A stretch of DNA of 64,000 nucleotides from a virus, in the IMG/VR virus record IMGVR_UViG_3300027816_000052, positions 64,480 to 128,479 of that record, one strand, 5' to 3'. Positions within the stretch are counted from its first letter, which is position 1; each line of letters begins with the position of its first letter. Position numbers and translations under genes: made by a program. Below are positions 32,581 through 41,641 of the stretch, piece by piece. The notes under the pieces are model-generated. The model worked only from the letters and a program-made list of their open reading frames with translations, was not told the DNA's origin and did no database searches.

Positions 32581-35313
32581 ATGGAAAAAAAACTAAATAT
32601 TTTAGCACACGCCTCTTTTATTGGTAAAACCGGTTATGCTAATCATGCTAAATCATTTTTTTGCGCGTTAAATAAGTATGCTAATGTTAAAGTTAGAAAT
32701 CTGACAGTAGGTGATAGTTGGTGTGGATTATCGGAAAAACCTCATGATAAAGAAGAGTATTTTACCGATGAAATGCGTAATATGCTTATACTGCAAACAT
32801 TATACGAACAAGATAATACAAGAAAAGATTATCCAATATACGGTTACGATGGGTCTTTCATTCCTGATATTCATATCGTTTTAAATGATGTTAATAACCC
32901 ATATTTTTATGATAACTATGATGGATATCGCATAGCTTATAATGTTTGGGAATCAACGGAATACCCAAAAGATTTTTTTGAAAGATTATTTTATTTTCAT
33001 GAGGTTTGGGTACCATCTAAATGGCAAAAAGATAATTTAATTAAACAAGGTTACCCAAAGGAAAGAATTTCGGTTGTTCCAGAAGGTGTTGACCCTGAAG
33101 TTTTTAAACCAACAAATGAAATTGATTTATCAGAAAAGTTTACATTTTTACTTTTTGGTAGGTGGGAATATAGAAAATCAACAAGTGAAATAATTAGAGC
33201 GTTTAATGAAGAATTTAAAAATGAGGATGTTAACTTAGTTGTTTGTGCAAATAATCCATTTGCTAATGATGGGTTTAAAACAACTGAAGAAAGAATAATT
33301 GCAAATGGTTTGGAAAATAAAAATCTTAAAATAGTTAATTTTCCAACTAGAGAAGAATATATTAATTATTTAAAAAATGGTCATGTTTTTATTTCATGTG
33401 CTAGAAGTGAGGGGTGGAATCTACCTTTAATAGAAGCAATGGCTTGTGGTACGCCATCAATTTATTCAAACTGGGGAGCACAACTTGAATTTGCTGATGG
33501 ATTAGGAATTCCTGTTAAAGTTACTGATTTTGTTTCAGCTAAAAACCAAGATAATTCATTTGTTGGCGATTATATAGAACCAGATTTTAACGATTTGAAA
33601 TTAAAAATGAGAATGGTCTATAATGATTATAAATCATTTAAAGAAAATGCTTTATTAGAATCTGAAACAATTCACAGAAATTTTAATTGGGATTTGGTGG
33701 CTAAAAATGCTAATAATATTTTACAAAAAAAGGTAAATGACTTTGTTTTTGTTACTACCGGTAACGAAAATTATATGCCTCTTATTGAATGTTTAGTTAA
33801 GTCTTTAAATGAGTTTTCAAAATTTAAAATTATTGTTTATGGGATAAATTGTGATGTACCATTTGATTATCCAAATTTAATAAAAAGAAGATTAAATATT
33901 GAAGAATACTCAGAACATGATAGGTGGTTTTGGAAGCAATACGCATGTATTGAGTCAATTAACGAATCATTTGAAAATTTTGTTTGGGTTGATGGGGACG
34001 TTGTTGCAAATTTTAATATTGATAATATAATCAATTATTTCCCTTATGTTGGGAATTATCCGCTATCTGACATACACAGACAAAAAGAATTCTATGGATT
34101 TTTTTATGAAAATGGTGTTAAATATGAGCAACTATTTAATGAAAATCTTAGTAAATACTTAAATGTTACACCACATTTACCATTTATGCACGTTTGTCTT
34201 TTCATTTACAATAAAACCTGCAAATGGTTTTTTGATGAGATTATAAACCTCTATAAATCAACAGATTTAAATAAATATAGGCATTTATTCTTATGGAATG
34301 ATGAAGGTGCTGATAATGCAATTAGATCGAAGTTTAATTTAAAAAACCATTTACCGTTATCTAATTTTGATGTTTCATCATATGATGGCGAATCATATGA
34401 GTTTATTAATAACCAACTATCTGATTTTTATACATTTTGGGAGAAAGATGGTCCATATAATTTTAATAAAATTTATGGACTTCAATATATTCCTGAAAAT
34501 AAAAAAGATATTATCTACTTCCACGGTAACAAAAATGTTGACGCAGCAAATAAAATGATTGATTTTATTAAAATAAAAAGAGACAATTCTTTTTACGAAT
34601 CAAATAATTTTTATACTTCAAAAAATGTAATAACAGATTTTAGTGATATAAAAAATATTGAGGGCGGAACTATTTGGGTTGCTGAAAATTACGGTTGGTC
34701 ACACGCAATATATCATGAAATTTATAACTTACAGGATTACTATTTAAGTAGAAAAAAACAAATAAATGATGGGGATATTGTTGTTGATTTAGGAGGTAAT
34801 ATTGGTATCTTCAATAGATGGGCTTATTCACAAGGAGCGTCTAAAGTTATCTCATTTGAACCAGATAGAAGATATTTTGAATTATTGAAGAAAAACACAA
34901 GTCCTAATTCAATTCTTTTTAATGCGGCGATGTCTGATAGGATTGGGGAGTTGAGTCTATTTGAGAGCGACCATTTGGGTGGTTCAAATATATTTGGTGT
35001 GCCTAGTAACACAAAAAATTACAAGGTCCGGACTTATACATTAGATTTTTTATTTGATACAGATTTAATTACTCACATTGACTTTTTAAAGGTTGACGTT
35101 GAGGGTGCAGAACATCTAATTTTTAAAGGAATTAGCGATAACAATTTATCTAAAGTTAAAACTATTTCAATGGAATATCATCACTCACATTTTAATTTTG
35201 ATGAAAAATTACGTGATGATTTTATTAATAGATTTGTTAGTCTTGGCTTCAATTCTTATCTTTTATTTATGGGGACAAATAATGCATTACAAATGATATA
35301 TTTTTATAGATAA
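32581..35313 (+). CDS. Three-domain protein: GT4 glycosyltransferase, GT-A-like transferase, FkbM methyltransferase
   Basis: Residues 1-385 are a GT-B/GT4 enzyme: SFIGKTGYANHAKSF at the start, VWVPSKWQKDNLIKQGY, and EGWNLPLIEAMACGTPSI at about 277-294 with the E-x7-E. Residues ~390-650 look like a GT-A domain (FVFVTTGNENYMPLIECLVKSL; FVWVDGDVV at ~467 with the acidic metal site). Residues ~690-910 are FkbM-type, with DIVVDLGGNIGIF at ~730 and FLKVDVEGAEHLIF near 840. One chain could add two sugars and methylate the product. The next gene overlaps by one base. A perfect hairpin lies 4 bases upstream of the start. Confidence 0.8.
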   Translation: MEKKLNILAHASFIGKTGYANHAKSFFCALNKYANVKVRNLTVGDSWCGLSEKPHDKEEYFTDEMRNMLILQTLYEQDNTRKDYPIYGYDGSFIPDIHIVLNDVNNPYFYDNYDGYRIAYNVWESTEYPKDFFERLFYFHEVWVPSKWQKDNLIKQGYPKERISVVPEGVDPEVFKPTNEIDLSEKFTFLLFGRWEYRKSTSEIIRAFNEEFKNEDVNLVVCANNPFANDGFKTTEERIIANGLENKNLKIVNFPTREEYINYLKNGHVFISCARSEGWNLPLIEAMACGTPSIYSNWGAQLEFADGLGIPVKVTDFVSAKNQDNSFVGDYIEPDFNDLKLKMRMVYNDYKSFKENALLESETIHRNFNWDLVAKNANNILQKKVNDFVFVTTGNENYMPLIECLVKSLNEFSKFKIIVYGINCDVPFDYPNLIKRRLNIEEYSEHDRWFWKQYACIESINESFENFVWVDGDVVANFNIDNIINYFPYVGNYPLSDIHRQKEFYGFFYENGVKYEQLFNENLSKYLNVTPHLPFMHVCLFIYNKTCKWFFDEIINLYKSTDLNKYRHLFLWNDEGADNAIRSKFNLKNHLPLSNFDVSSYDGESYEFINNQLSDFYTFWEKDGPYNFNKIYGLQYIPENKKDIIYFHGNKNVDAANKMIDFIKIKRDNSFYESNNFYTSKNVITDFSDIKNIEGGTIWVAENYGWSHAIYHEIYNLQDYYLSRKKQINDGDIVVDLGGNIGIFNRWAYSQGASKVISFEPDRRYFELLKKNTSPNSILFNAAMSDRIGELSLFESDHLGGSNIFGVPSNTKNYKVRTYTLDFLFDTDLITHIDFLKVDVEGAEHLIFKGISDNNLSKVKTISMEYHHSHFNFDEKLRDDFINRFVSLGFNSYLLFMGTNNALQMIYFYR

Positions 35314-38048
35314 TGGCGCACGTAGAACAAAGAAATTTTTGCATTAAAGTAAAAGAAAAGTTTCCTGATTTTTTTAAAAATAAAAAAGTCTTGGATATTG
35401 GTTCATTAGACATAAATGGTAGTAATCGAGATTTATTTGAGGATTGTGATTATATAGGATTAGACGTTGGTGAAGGTAGGAATGTCGATGTGGTATCTGT
35501 TGGTCATTTATATGATGCTCCAGATAGTTTTTTCGATACGATTATTTCTACTGAAGTCTTTGAACACGATATGTTCTATGAGGAAACCGTTAAAAACATA
35601 ATGAGAATGTTAAAACCCGGTGGCTTATTTGTATTTACCTGTGCCGCACCGGGAAGACCGGAGCATGGAACTAGACGATGTGGTGAAGAGTGCGCTCCAT
35701 TATTGATACAAATTTCAGAAGAATGGGCTGACTATTATAAAAATTTAGATAGCCATGATTTTAAAATTATACCAAGTTTTAATGAAACATTTCCCGATGG
35801 TTATTTTGAATTAAATAATTTATATCTAGAAATACCATCTGATTTGTATTTTTATGGTATAAAAGGTGGTGAGAAATATTACATAAATAATATTGTTACA
35901 GAATACAATAAACCAGAATTTAATGAACATATTTTTGTTATTGATTCTTGGCCTGACGATGAAAAAAAAGAAAATGATTTAGTTAATTTAATTAAAAAAT
36001 TAAAATCATTTAATATTCAAATTTTACTAGCCGGACATTATCCGATTAAAGAAGAAATACAAAAAATGGTGGATTATTATATTTTTGATAAAAATAATCC
36101 ATTATTACTTTCTAGTGAATTTAATTCGTTTGATGTTGGTAGTGGAAGATGGGCAGAAACTTCAGAATATAGAATAGATATGTCAATGGTCTTTCATCAT
36201 GATTATGCAATATGGGAAACAATGAGAACGGCATTTAATTTTTGTAAATTTTTAAATAAAAAATACATTCATTTCTTAGAATATGATAATAATCCAAATG
36301 TTTTCCAATATAAACAATGTTTTATTGAACAAATAATTAATCATGATGCAATCATATACGAATATAGTTTAGATTCAGCAAAAAATTTAAATCCATATTG
36401 TGCCACTTTTATTTTTTCAATAAAAACAGATATCGCATTAAAATTAATTTCACAAATAAATTCAAAAACGGAATATTTTACTAACAAACCTAAAGGTTGG
36501 CAGTTAGAGCGAGTTTTTTTAGAAAAATTAACTAATGTTACAAATAACATAAAACTTTCAGAATATATTGCAAATGAAAATGAATTAAATACTCAAGCAG
36601 TTTGGAATAGAGATGGTATAGTTAAAAATGGTGCAATATTTCAATCCTACTTAGCTGTTGATTATAAAAATCATTTATATTTAGAACTAATATCTGGTTT
36701 TGATAGTAAAAAAGCTGATAAAGATTATATTATAGAGATTGAGTATCTTTCAACAAGAAAGTTTATAACATTAAAAAAAGATAACATGATGATTGTTCCG
36801 TTAGGGGAATATCACGTTGGAGGTTATGTTAAATTATATTATGAGGGGGTTTTAATTTTTAATGAATTTCTATATAAATCAGCAAAAAAATTTAGAGAAG
36901 TGAGTTCAATTATTTTAAAAAATGAGTCACTACCTGAACCCAAAATTAATATTAATTTTATTGATGGGGCGTTTGTTGAAATATTAGATGATATTGATTC
37001 TAAATATGATGTTGAATTTATAGATAAGCAAACAAATCGTGTAATTTTTGGAACAACAATAAAAAATAATTGTTGGGCTAAATGTAATAAAAAATATTTT
37101 ATTGATTGGAAAATCAAAATTAAATCACAATACGGTAAAGAATATACATATGACTTAGATTTAAAAAATCAAAATGTTTTGATTTCATTTGAGTCTAAAT
37201 CCTTAGGGGATACTTTAGCGTGGATGTCATATGTTGAGGCTTTCGGTATCAAACACGGATGTAATGTTATCTGCTCAACATTCCACAATGATTTATTTGT
37301 AAACCAATATAAAAATATTAAATTCGTTAAACCGGGAAATACAGCTAGTAATATAATTGCTCTTTATAGATTAGGTGTTTTTTATAATGGAAATAATTTT
37401 AATGAGGAATATCATTTAATGGACCCAAAAAAGGAACCACTATTAAAAATAGCTTCCGACATATTGGGATTAGAATATAAAGAATTAAAACCAAGTCTTC
37501 CCGTTTTATCAATAAAAAAAGAAAAACGAGTTTGTATAGCAACACATTCAACCGCACAATGCAAGTATTGGAATAACCCAACTGGTTGGCAAGAAGTTGT
37601 TGATTTCTTGATAGAAAATGGATATGAAGTTAGATTGTTGTCAATTGAAGAAGATGGATATATGGGTAATAAAAATCCTATCGGTGTTACACAACAACCA
37701 AAAGGTGAAATAACAGATGTCCTTAAAACATTACAGGAATCGGAATTTTTTATTGGTATTAGTAGCGGACTAAGCTGGTTAGCTTGGGCATCTGGAATTA
37801 AAACAATACTAATATCCGGTTTTACTGATAAATATTTAGAACCATTAAATGATATTTATCGGGTAATAAATAAAGAAGTATGTCATGGGTGTTGGCACAC
37901 ACATAAATTTGACGCTGGCGACTGGAATTGGTGTCCAATACACAAAGGAACATCTAGAGAATTTGAATGCTCTAAATCAATAACCGCAGACCAAGTTATT
38001 AATTTAATTAAAAATGAAAATTTATGTTCAAATTGCGTCATATCGTGA
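35313..38048 (+). CDS. SAM methyltransferase fused to a TibC-like (BAHT) protein O-heptosyltransferase domain
   Basis: Residues ~20-170 are a class I methyltransferase (KVLDIGSLDINGS, FFDTIISTEVFEHDMFYEE, MLKPGGLFVFTC). Residues ~200-480 are unassigned, possibly GT-A-like (HFLEYDNN). From ~545 a beta domain precedes the GT9-like fold typical of bacterial autotransporter heptosyltransferases: SKSLGDTLAWMSYVEAF (~628), FIGISSGLSWLAWA, and a C-terminal CHGCW ... WNWCP ... FECS, the four-Cys pattern that forms the iron finger in TibC-type enzymes. TibC relatives heptosylate Ser on autotransporter repeats. The presence of this domain beside a Ser/Thr repeat fibre suggests virion protein glycosylation (inference). 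Confidence 0.75.
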   Translation: MAHVEQRNFCIKVKEKFPDFFKNKKVLDIGSLDINGSNRDLFEDCDYIGLDVGEGRNVDVVSVGHLYDAPDSFFDTIISTEVFEHDMFYEETVKNIMRMLKPGGLFVFTCAAPGRPEHGTRRCGEECAPLLIQISEEWADYYKNLDSHDFKIIPSFNETFPDGYFELNNLYLEIPSDLYFYGIKGGEKYYINNIVTEYNKPEFNEHIFVIDSWPDDEKKENDLVNLIKKLKSFNIQILLAGHYPIKEEIQKMVDYYIFDKNNPLLLSSEFNSFDVGSGRWAETSEYRIDMSMVFHHDYAIWETMRTAFNFCKFLNKKYIHFLEYDNNPNVFQYKQCFIEQIINHDAIIYEYSLDSAKNLNPYCATFIFSIKTDIALKLISQINSKTEYFTNKPKGWQLERVFLEKLTNVTNNIKLSEYIANENELNTQAVWNRDGIVKNGAIFQSYLAVDYKNHLYLELISGFDSKKADKDYIIEIEYLSTRKFITLKKDNMMIVPLGEYHVGGYVKLYYEGVLIFNEFLYKSAKKFREVSSIILKNESLPEPKININFIDGAFVEILDDIDSKYDVEFIDKQTNRVIFGTTIKNNCWAKCNKKYFIDWKIKIKSQYGKEYTYDLDLKNQNVLISFESKSLGDTLAWMSYVEAFGIKHGCNVICSTFHNDLFVNQYKNIKFVKPGNTASNIIALYRLGVFYNGNNFNEEYHLMDPKKEPLLKIASDILGLEYKELKPSLPVLSIKKEKRVCIATHSTAQCKYWNNPTGWQEVVDFLIENGYEVRLLSIEEDGYMGNKNPIGVTQQPKGEITDVLKTLQESEFFIGISSGLSWLAWASGIKTILISGFTDKYLEPLNDIYRVINKEVCHGCWHTHKFDAGDWNWCPIHKGTSREFECSKSITADQVINLIKNENLCSNCVIS

Positions 38049-39261
38049 CCCGCAATTAATTCCGACAATTAAAAATTTATTAGAAAATTCAAAAAATCCA
38101 GAAAATTTAAGGATTGGTATTGCTAGACAATATCATCCAGAAGATAAATTTGATGATTTGTCTGAGTATGATAACGATGAACGATTTAGAATTTTAAATA
38201 TTCCATATGAAGAATCTTTAGGTGTTTGTTGGGCTAGACATTTGATTCAACAACTTTATGATAATGAGGAATATACCCTTCAGATAGATTCTCACATGAG
38301 ATTTGAAAAAGATTGGGATGAAACATTAATTAATATGCTTGAAGGATTAAAAAAAGATGGTTATAGAAAGCCACTATTAACAGCATATGTACCATCATTT
38401 AATCCTGAAAATGACCCTAATGATAGAGTCAAGGTTCCTTGGCGGATGGTTTTTGATAAGTTTACACCAGAAGGTGTTGTATTTTTTCTTCCTGAGGTTA
38501 TCCAAAATTGGAAACAATTAGATAAACCAATTCCTGCTAGATTTTACTCTGCACATTTTTGTTTTACAATTGGACAATTTGCGTTAGAGGCGCAACATGA
38601 CCCCGAATATTATTTTCATGGTGAAGAGATTTCTATCGCAGCAAGAGCATATACACATGGATATGATTTATTTCATCCGCATAAGGTCATTCTTTGGCAT
38701 GAATATACTAGAAAGGGTAGAACAAAGCATTGGGACGATATACAAAATTGGTCAGCTTTAAACAAAGAATCACACAGAAGAAATAGAGTATTATTTGGTA
38801 TGGATAATGAAATTCAAAACATTGATTTTGGTAGATTTGGTTTTGGTAAATTAAGAACTTTAAGAGATTATGAAAAATATGTTGGTTTATTATTTGAAAA
38901 ACGTGCTATACAGCAATACACGTTAGATAAAAAATATGCACCAAATCCATATACATTTAATGATGAAAATGAGTGGAAAAATAGTTTTGCATCAAAGTTT
39001 AAATATGATATAAAAGTTCCAAAAATTAATTTACAAGAAAAAGATTATGAGTTTTTTGCTATTGCTTTTCACGACAAAAAAGATGAAACGTTATACAGAA
39101 AAGATGCAGACAAGATTGAAATTTTTAATTCTTTTAAGACAGTTGATGACTTTATAACAATTAGGAGAGAATTTAATAATGAACAAATTCCGGCGTATTG
39201 GGTTGTTTGGCCTTATAGTAAAACAAAAGGATGGTGCGATAGATTGGTAGGTGAAATTTAA
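38014..39261 (+). CDS. GT60-like polypeptide GlcNAc transferase
   Basis: The start YVQIASYRDPQLIPTIKNLL, then GVCWARHLIQQLY, EYTLQIDSHMRFEKDWDE (D-S-H in the metal site), RFYSAHFCFTIGQF and YFHGEEISIAARAYTHGYDLFHPH, matches the GlcNAc-transferase family (GT60) that adds GlcNAc to hydroxyproline of Skp1 in Dictyostelium and has many bacterial and phage members. The C-terminal ~120 residues are an extra domain ending in YWVVWPYSKTKGW. It overlaps the preceding gene by 35 bases, so the two are probably coupled. The acceptor is unknown; phage fibre Ser/Thr is a candidate. Confidence 0.78.
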   Translation: MKIYVQIASYRDPQLIPTIKNLLENSKNPENLRIGIARQYHPEDKFDDLSEYDNDERFRILNIPYEESLGVCWARHLIQQLYDNEEYTLQIDSHMRFEKDWDETLINMLEGLKKDGYRKPLLTAYVPSFNPENDPNDRVKVPWRMVFDKFTPEGVVFFLPEVIQNWKQLDKPIPARFYSAHFCFTIGQFALEAQHDPEYYFHGEEISIAARAYTHGYDLFHPHKVILWHEYTRKGRTKHWDDIQNWSALNKESHRRNRVLFGMDNEIQNIDFGRFGFGKLRTLRDYEKYVGLLFEKRAIQQYTLDKKYAPNPYTFNDENEWKNSFASKFKYDIKVPKINLQEKDYEFFAIAFHDKKDETLYRKDADKIEIFNSFKTVDDFITIRREFNNEQIPAYWVVWPYSKTKGWCDRLVGEI

Positions 39262-39270
39262 TTATTTGAT

Positions 39271-39278
39271 ATATTTAT
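39271..39278 (+). promoter_or_regulatory. Candidate late promoter ATATTTAT
   Basis: 15 bases before ATG 39294, between the GT60-like gene and the fibre-region genes, so the latter may have their own transcript. Confidence 0.4.
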
Positions 39279-39293
39279 TATTAAAAATAATAA

Positions 39294-39659
39294 ATGGAAT
39301 TCTTTATTAAAAAAAACGCAACACTTCCTGTTTTAAAAATGCAAGTTTTAAATAATGGTAGGCATGAATATAAAACATTTATGAATTTACTTGAAACTGC
39401 GACAATTTCATTTACAATGATTAATGAAGCTACTGGAATACCAAAAATAGCAAATGCTCCAGCATATATAACAGATAAAATTTTTGAAAATCCTAATGCT
39501 GATAGGGAATATTATGTTTATTATCTTTTTTCACAGAAAGACACTAATAAGGTAGGACGTTATCAGGGTCAATTTGTACTAGCCTTGAATAACGGGACAT
39601 TAATTTGTCCAATCAGAGAGGATTTATACATAAATATAACGGATAGTACAATTTCATAA
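39294..39659 (+). CDS. Putative fibre/tail accessory protein, 121 aa (paralogue A)
   Basis: Begins EFFIKKNATLPVLKM and has strands FMNLLETATISFTM and VGRYQGQFVLAL, a small beta domain resembling N-terminal baseplate-binding domains of fibre proteins. It is a tandem paralogue of the following gene, with the same FFIKKNATLP start and the same GRYxxxF core. Probably a virion component; not identified by name. Confidence 0.6.
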   Translation: MEFFIKKNATLPVLKMQVLNNGRHEYKTFMNLLETATISFTMINEATGIPKIANAPAYITDKIFENPNADREYYVYYLFSQKDTNKVGRYQGQFVLALNNGTLICPIREDLYINITDSTIS

Positions 39660-39661
39660 AA

Positions 39662-40162
39662 ATGAATTTTTTTATAAAAAAAAATGCAACACTACCATTT
39701 TTGGTATTAAAAATAATTAAAGGTGAGGTAGATGATTTCTATGAATATTTTGATTCATTATCTTCAACCACAATTAATTTCTCAATGAGAGATACTGAAA
39801 CAAAAAAATTAAAAATAGTTAATGATTCATGTAACATAGAAAAAAATGAAAATGAAGAAAGAGATGAATATTTAATTTATTATCAATTTAAAAATCACCA
39901 TACCAAATTAATAGGTCGCTACGAAGCGGAATTTAATATTCAAGAAAATCAAAAAAAAATAGGTTTACCATTAAAAAATAAACTCTATATTAATGTTGTT
40001 GATAGTTTTGCGGCAAATAATCTTTCATATAGTTCTACTACAGCAACAATAGTAAGTAATAATTGTTGTGTAACATCTATAACACAAGAAACTTTCTTCT
40101 TATTAACAGAAGATAATATAATACTTGCAACTGAAGATGGTGAAAATATTCTATGGATATAA
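39662..40162 (+). CDS. Putative fibre/tail accessory protein, 166 aa (paralogue B)
   Basis: Shares NFFIKKNATLPFLVL, TINFSMRDT and IGRYEAEFNI with the preceding gene, from which it arose by duplication. It has an added C-terminal tail (SSTTATIVSNNCCV, ending LTEDNIILATEDGENILWI) with the short I/L-x-T-E-D/N repeats often found at the ends of fibre-type proteins. The next gene starts 22 bases on, behind another candidate promoter. Confidence 0.6.
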   Translation: MNFFIKKNATLPFLVLKIIKGEVDDFYEYFDSLSSTTINFSMRDTETKKLKIVNDSCNIEKNENEERDEYLIYYQFKNHHTKLIGRYEAEFNIQENQKKIGLPLKNKLYINVVDSFAANNLSYSSTTATIVSNNCCVTSITQETFFLLTEDNIILATEDGENILWI

Positions 40163-40170
40163 TATTTATA
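40162..40170 (+). promoter_or_regulatory. Candidate late promoter ATATTTATA
   Basis: Exact match, 14 bases before ATG 40184 and overlapping the preceding stop. Confidence 0.45.
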
Positions 40171-40183
40171 TTTAAAAAAGATT

Positions 40184-41452
40184 ATGGCTAATAAAAAAAT
40201 TAGTAACTTACCTGAGTATAACACACCACAACCAAATGATGTGTTACCAATTGTTAATGTTGCTAATAGCGTAACACAAAAAGTACTATTTTCAGCAATT
40301 AGTCAAACAATAACATCAGGATTAGTTGATGTTTTTGTGACTGGTGGTACTTATTCAGCTGGAACAGCAACATTTATAAATAATACTGGCGGAACGTTTA
40401 GTGTTAGTGGCTTTACCGATAGTCAAGCAGGTTCCTCAGGAACATCAGGGACAAGTGGCTCATCTGGCTCTAGCGGAACATCAGGGATAAGCGGCTCTTC
40501 AGGAAGTTCTGGAACATCTGGTACAAGTGGTTCATCAGGAAGTTCTGGTACAAGTGGTTCATCTGGTAGTTCAGGAACATCTGGAACAAGTGGTTCATCA
40601 GGAAGTTCTGGTACAAGTGGTTCGTCAGGTTCTTCAGGAACAAGTGGTTCATCTGGTAGTTCAGGAACATCTGGAACAAGTGGTTCATCAGGAAGTTCTG
40701 GTACAAGTGGTTCGTCAGGAAGTTCTGGTACAAGTGGTTCGTCAGGTTCTTCAGGAACAAGTGGTTCATCAGGAAGTTCTGGTTCTTCAGGTACAAGTGG
40801 AATAAATGGTTCTTCTGGAACATCAGGAACAAGTGGTTCATCTGGTAGTTCAGGAACATCTGGAACAAGTGGTTCATCAGGAAGTTCTGGTACAAGTGGT
40901 TCATCAGGAAATTCTGGTTCTTCAGGAACAAGTGGTTCATCTGGTAGTTCAGGAACATCAGGAACAAGTGGTTCATCAGGAAGTTCTGGCACAAGTGGTT
41001 CGTCAGGTTCTTCAGGAACAAGTGGTTCATCTGGTAGTTCAGGAACATCTGGAACAAGTGGTTCATCAGGAAGTTCTGGTACAAGTGGTTCGTCAGGTTC
41101 TTCTGGTACAAGTGGTTCATCAGGAAGTTCTGGTTCTTCAGGTACAAGTGGAATAAATGGTTCTTCTGGAACATCTGGTACAAGTGGTTCTTCAGGAAGT
41201 TCTGGTACAAGTGGTTCATCAGGTTCTAGCGGAACATCTGGCACAAGTGGTTCTTCAGGAAGTTCAAGTGTTACTAATTTTCCGGTAACTTTTAATAATT
41301 CTGGAAGTGGAAATGCATCTGGGGTTAATTTTGATGGTTCTGTTGCACGAACTGTTAGTTTTAATACAATAGGTGCAAATAAAGTAATAACCTCTGGTAC
41401 CGCTGCTCCGACCGGAGGTAATGATGGAGACATCTATTTACAATTTACATAA
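40184..41452 (+). CDS. Gly-Ser-Thr repeat fibre protein, 422 aa
   Basis: A short N-terminal domain (KISNLPEYNTPQPNDVLPIVN, common at the start of phage structural proteins) is followed from residue ~85 to ~360 by an almost pure array of GTSGSSGSS-like units in nonapeptide register, and a C-terminal domain with FPVTFNNSGSGNASG and a GTAAPTGGNDGDIYLQF end, a phage-fibre tail motif. Unlike classical collagen-like fibres it has no Pro, but every third residue is Gly (GxS/GTS), so a triple helix or a polyglycine-II-type bundle is possible. Nearly every non-Gly residue is Ser or Thr, an ideal O-glycosylation substrate for the upstream enzymes (inference). Confidence 0.8.
   Translation: MANKKISNLPEYNTPQPNDVLPIVNVANSVTQKVLFSAISQTITSGLVDVFVTGGTYSAGTATFINNTGGTFSVSGFTDSQAGSSGTSGTSGSSGSSGTSGISGSSGSSGTSGTSGSSGSSGTSGSSGSSGTSGTSGSSGSSGTSGSSGSSGTSGSSGSSGTSGTSGSSGSSGTSGSSGSSGTSGSSGSSGTSGSSGSSGSSGTSGINGSSGTSGTSGSSGSSGTSGTSGSSGSSGTSGSSGNSGSSGTSGSSGSSGTSGTSGSSGSSGTSGSSGSSGTSGSSGSSGTSGTSGSSGSSGTSGSSGSSGTSGSSGSSGSSGTSGINGSSGTSGTSGSSGSSGTSGSSGSSGTSGTSGSSGSSSVTNFPVTFNNSGSGNASGVNFDGSVARTVSFNTIGANKVITSGTAAPTGGNDGDIYLQFT
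40430..41268 (+). repeat. Degenerate 27-base repeats coding for Gly-Ser-Thr units
   Basis: Repeats of ggttcatcaggaagttctgg-like units in register with nonapeptides. Blocks of several units recur, including two blocks around GGIN (GTSGINGSSGTS) near 40795 and 41152, showing duplication of a ~350-base segment. Confidence 0.85.
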
Positions 41453-41461
41453 TCGCTCAAT

Positions 41462-41641
41462 ATGATTAAAATAGAAAAAAATACAGAAGTAGAATCAAAC
41501 ATAAACTACATAACTTGTGAAAGTGGGGAATTTAACGATACCGATTTAGTTAAGTGTAGACTTAAAACCAAACTTTCAGAAAACACCGTTATGTTTCTAG
41601 TATCACAAATAAAAAACACAACCAATGAAAGTAGCATTTGA
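41462..41641 (+). CDS. Small hypothetical protein, 59 aa
   Basis: Starts ATG 41462 (MIKIEKNTEVESNINYITCE ...) and ends at TGA 41639-41641, overlapping the next start by 17 bases. It fills the gap between fibre genes and has ordinary composition for the region. No family recognised. Confidence 0.45.
   Translation: MIKIEKNTEVESNINYITCESGEFNDTDLVKCRLKTKLSENTVMFLVSQIKNTTNESSI

Noticed and set aside
40430-41268. CRISPR-like repeat array
   Set aside because: Repeats are contiguous and in coding register without unique spacers; they code for peptide repeats.
40423-41433. Antisense frame with PDVPELPDEPLVP-type repeats
   Set aside because: It is the mirror of the Gly-Ser-Thr repeat on the other strand; the plus-strand gene has sensible ends, a promoter motif and a phage-type N terminus.
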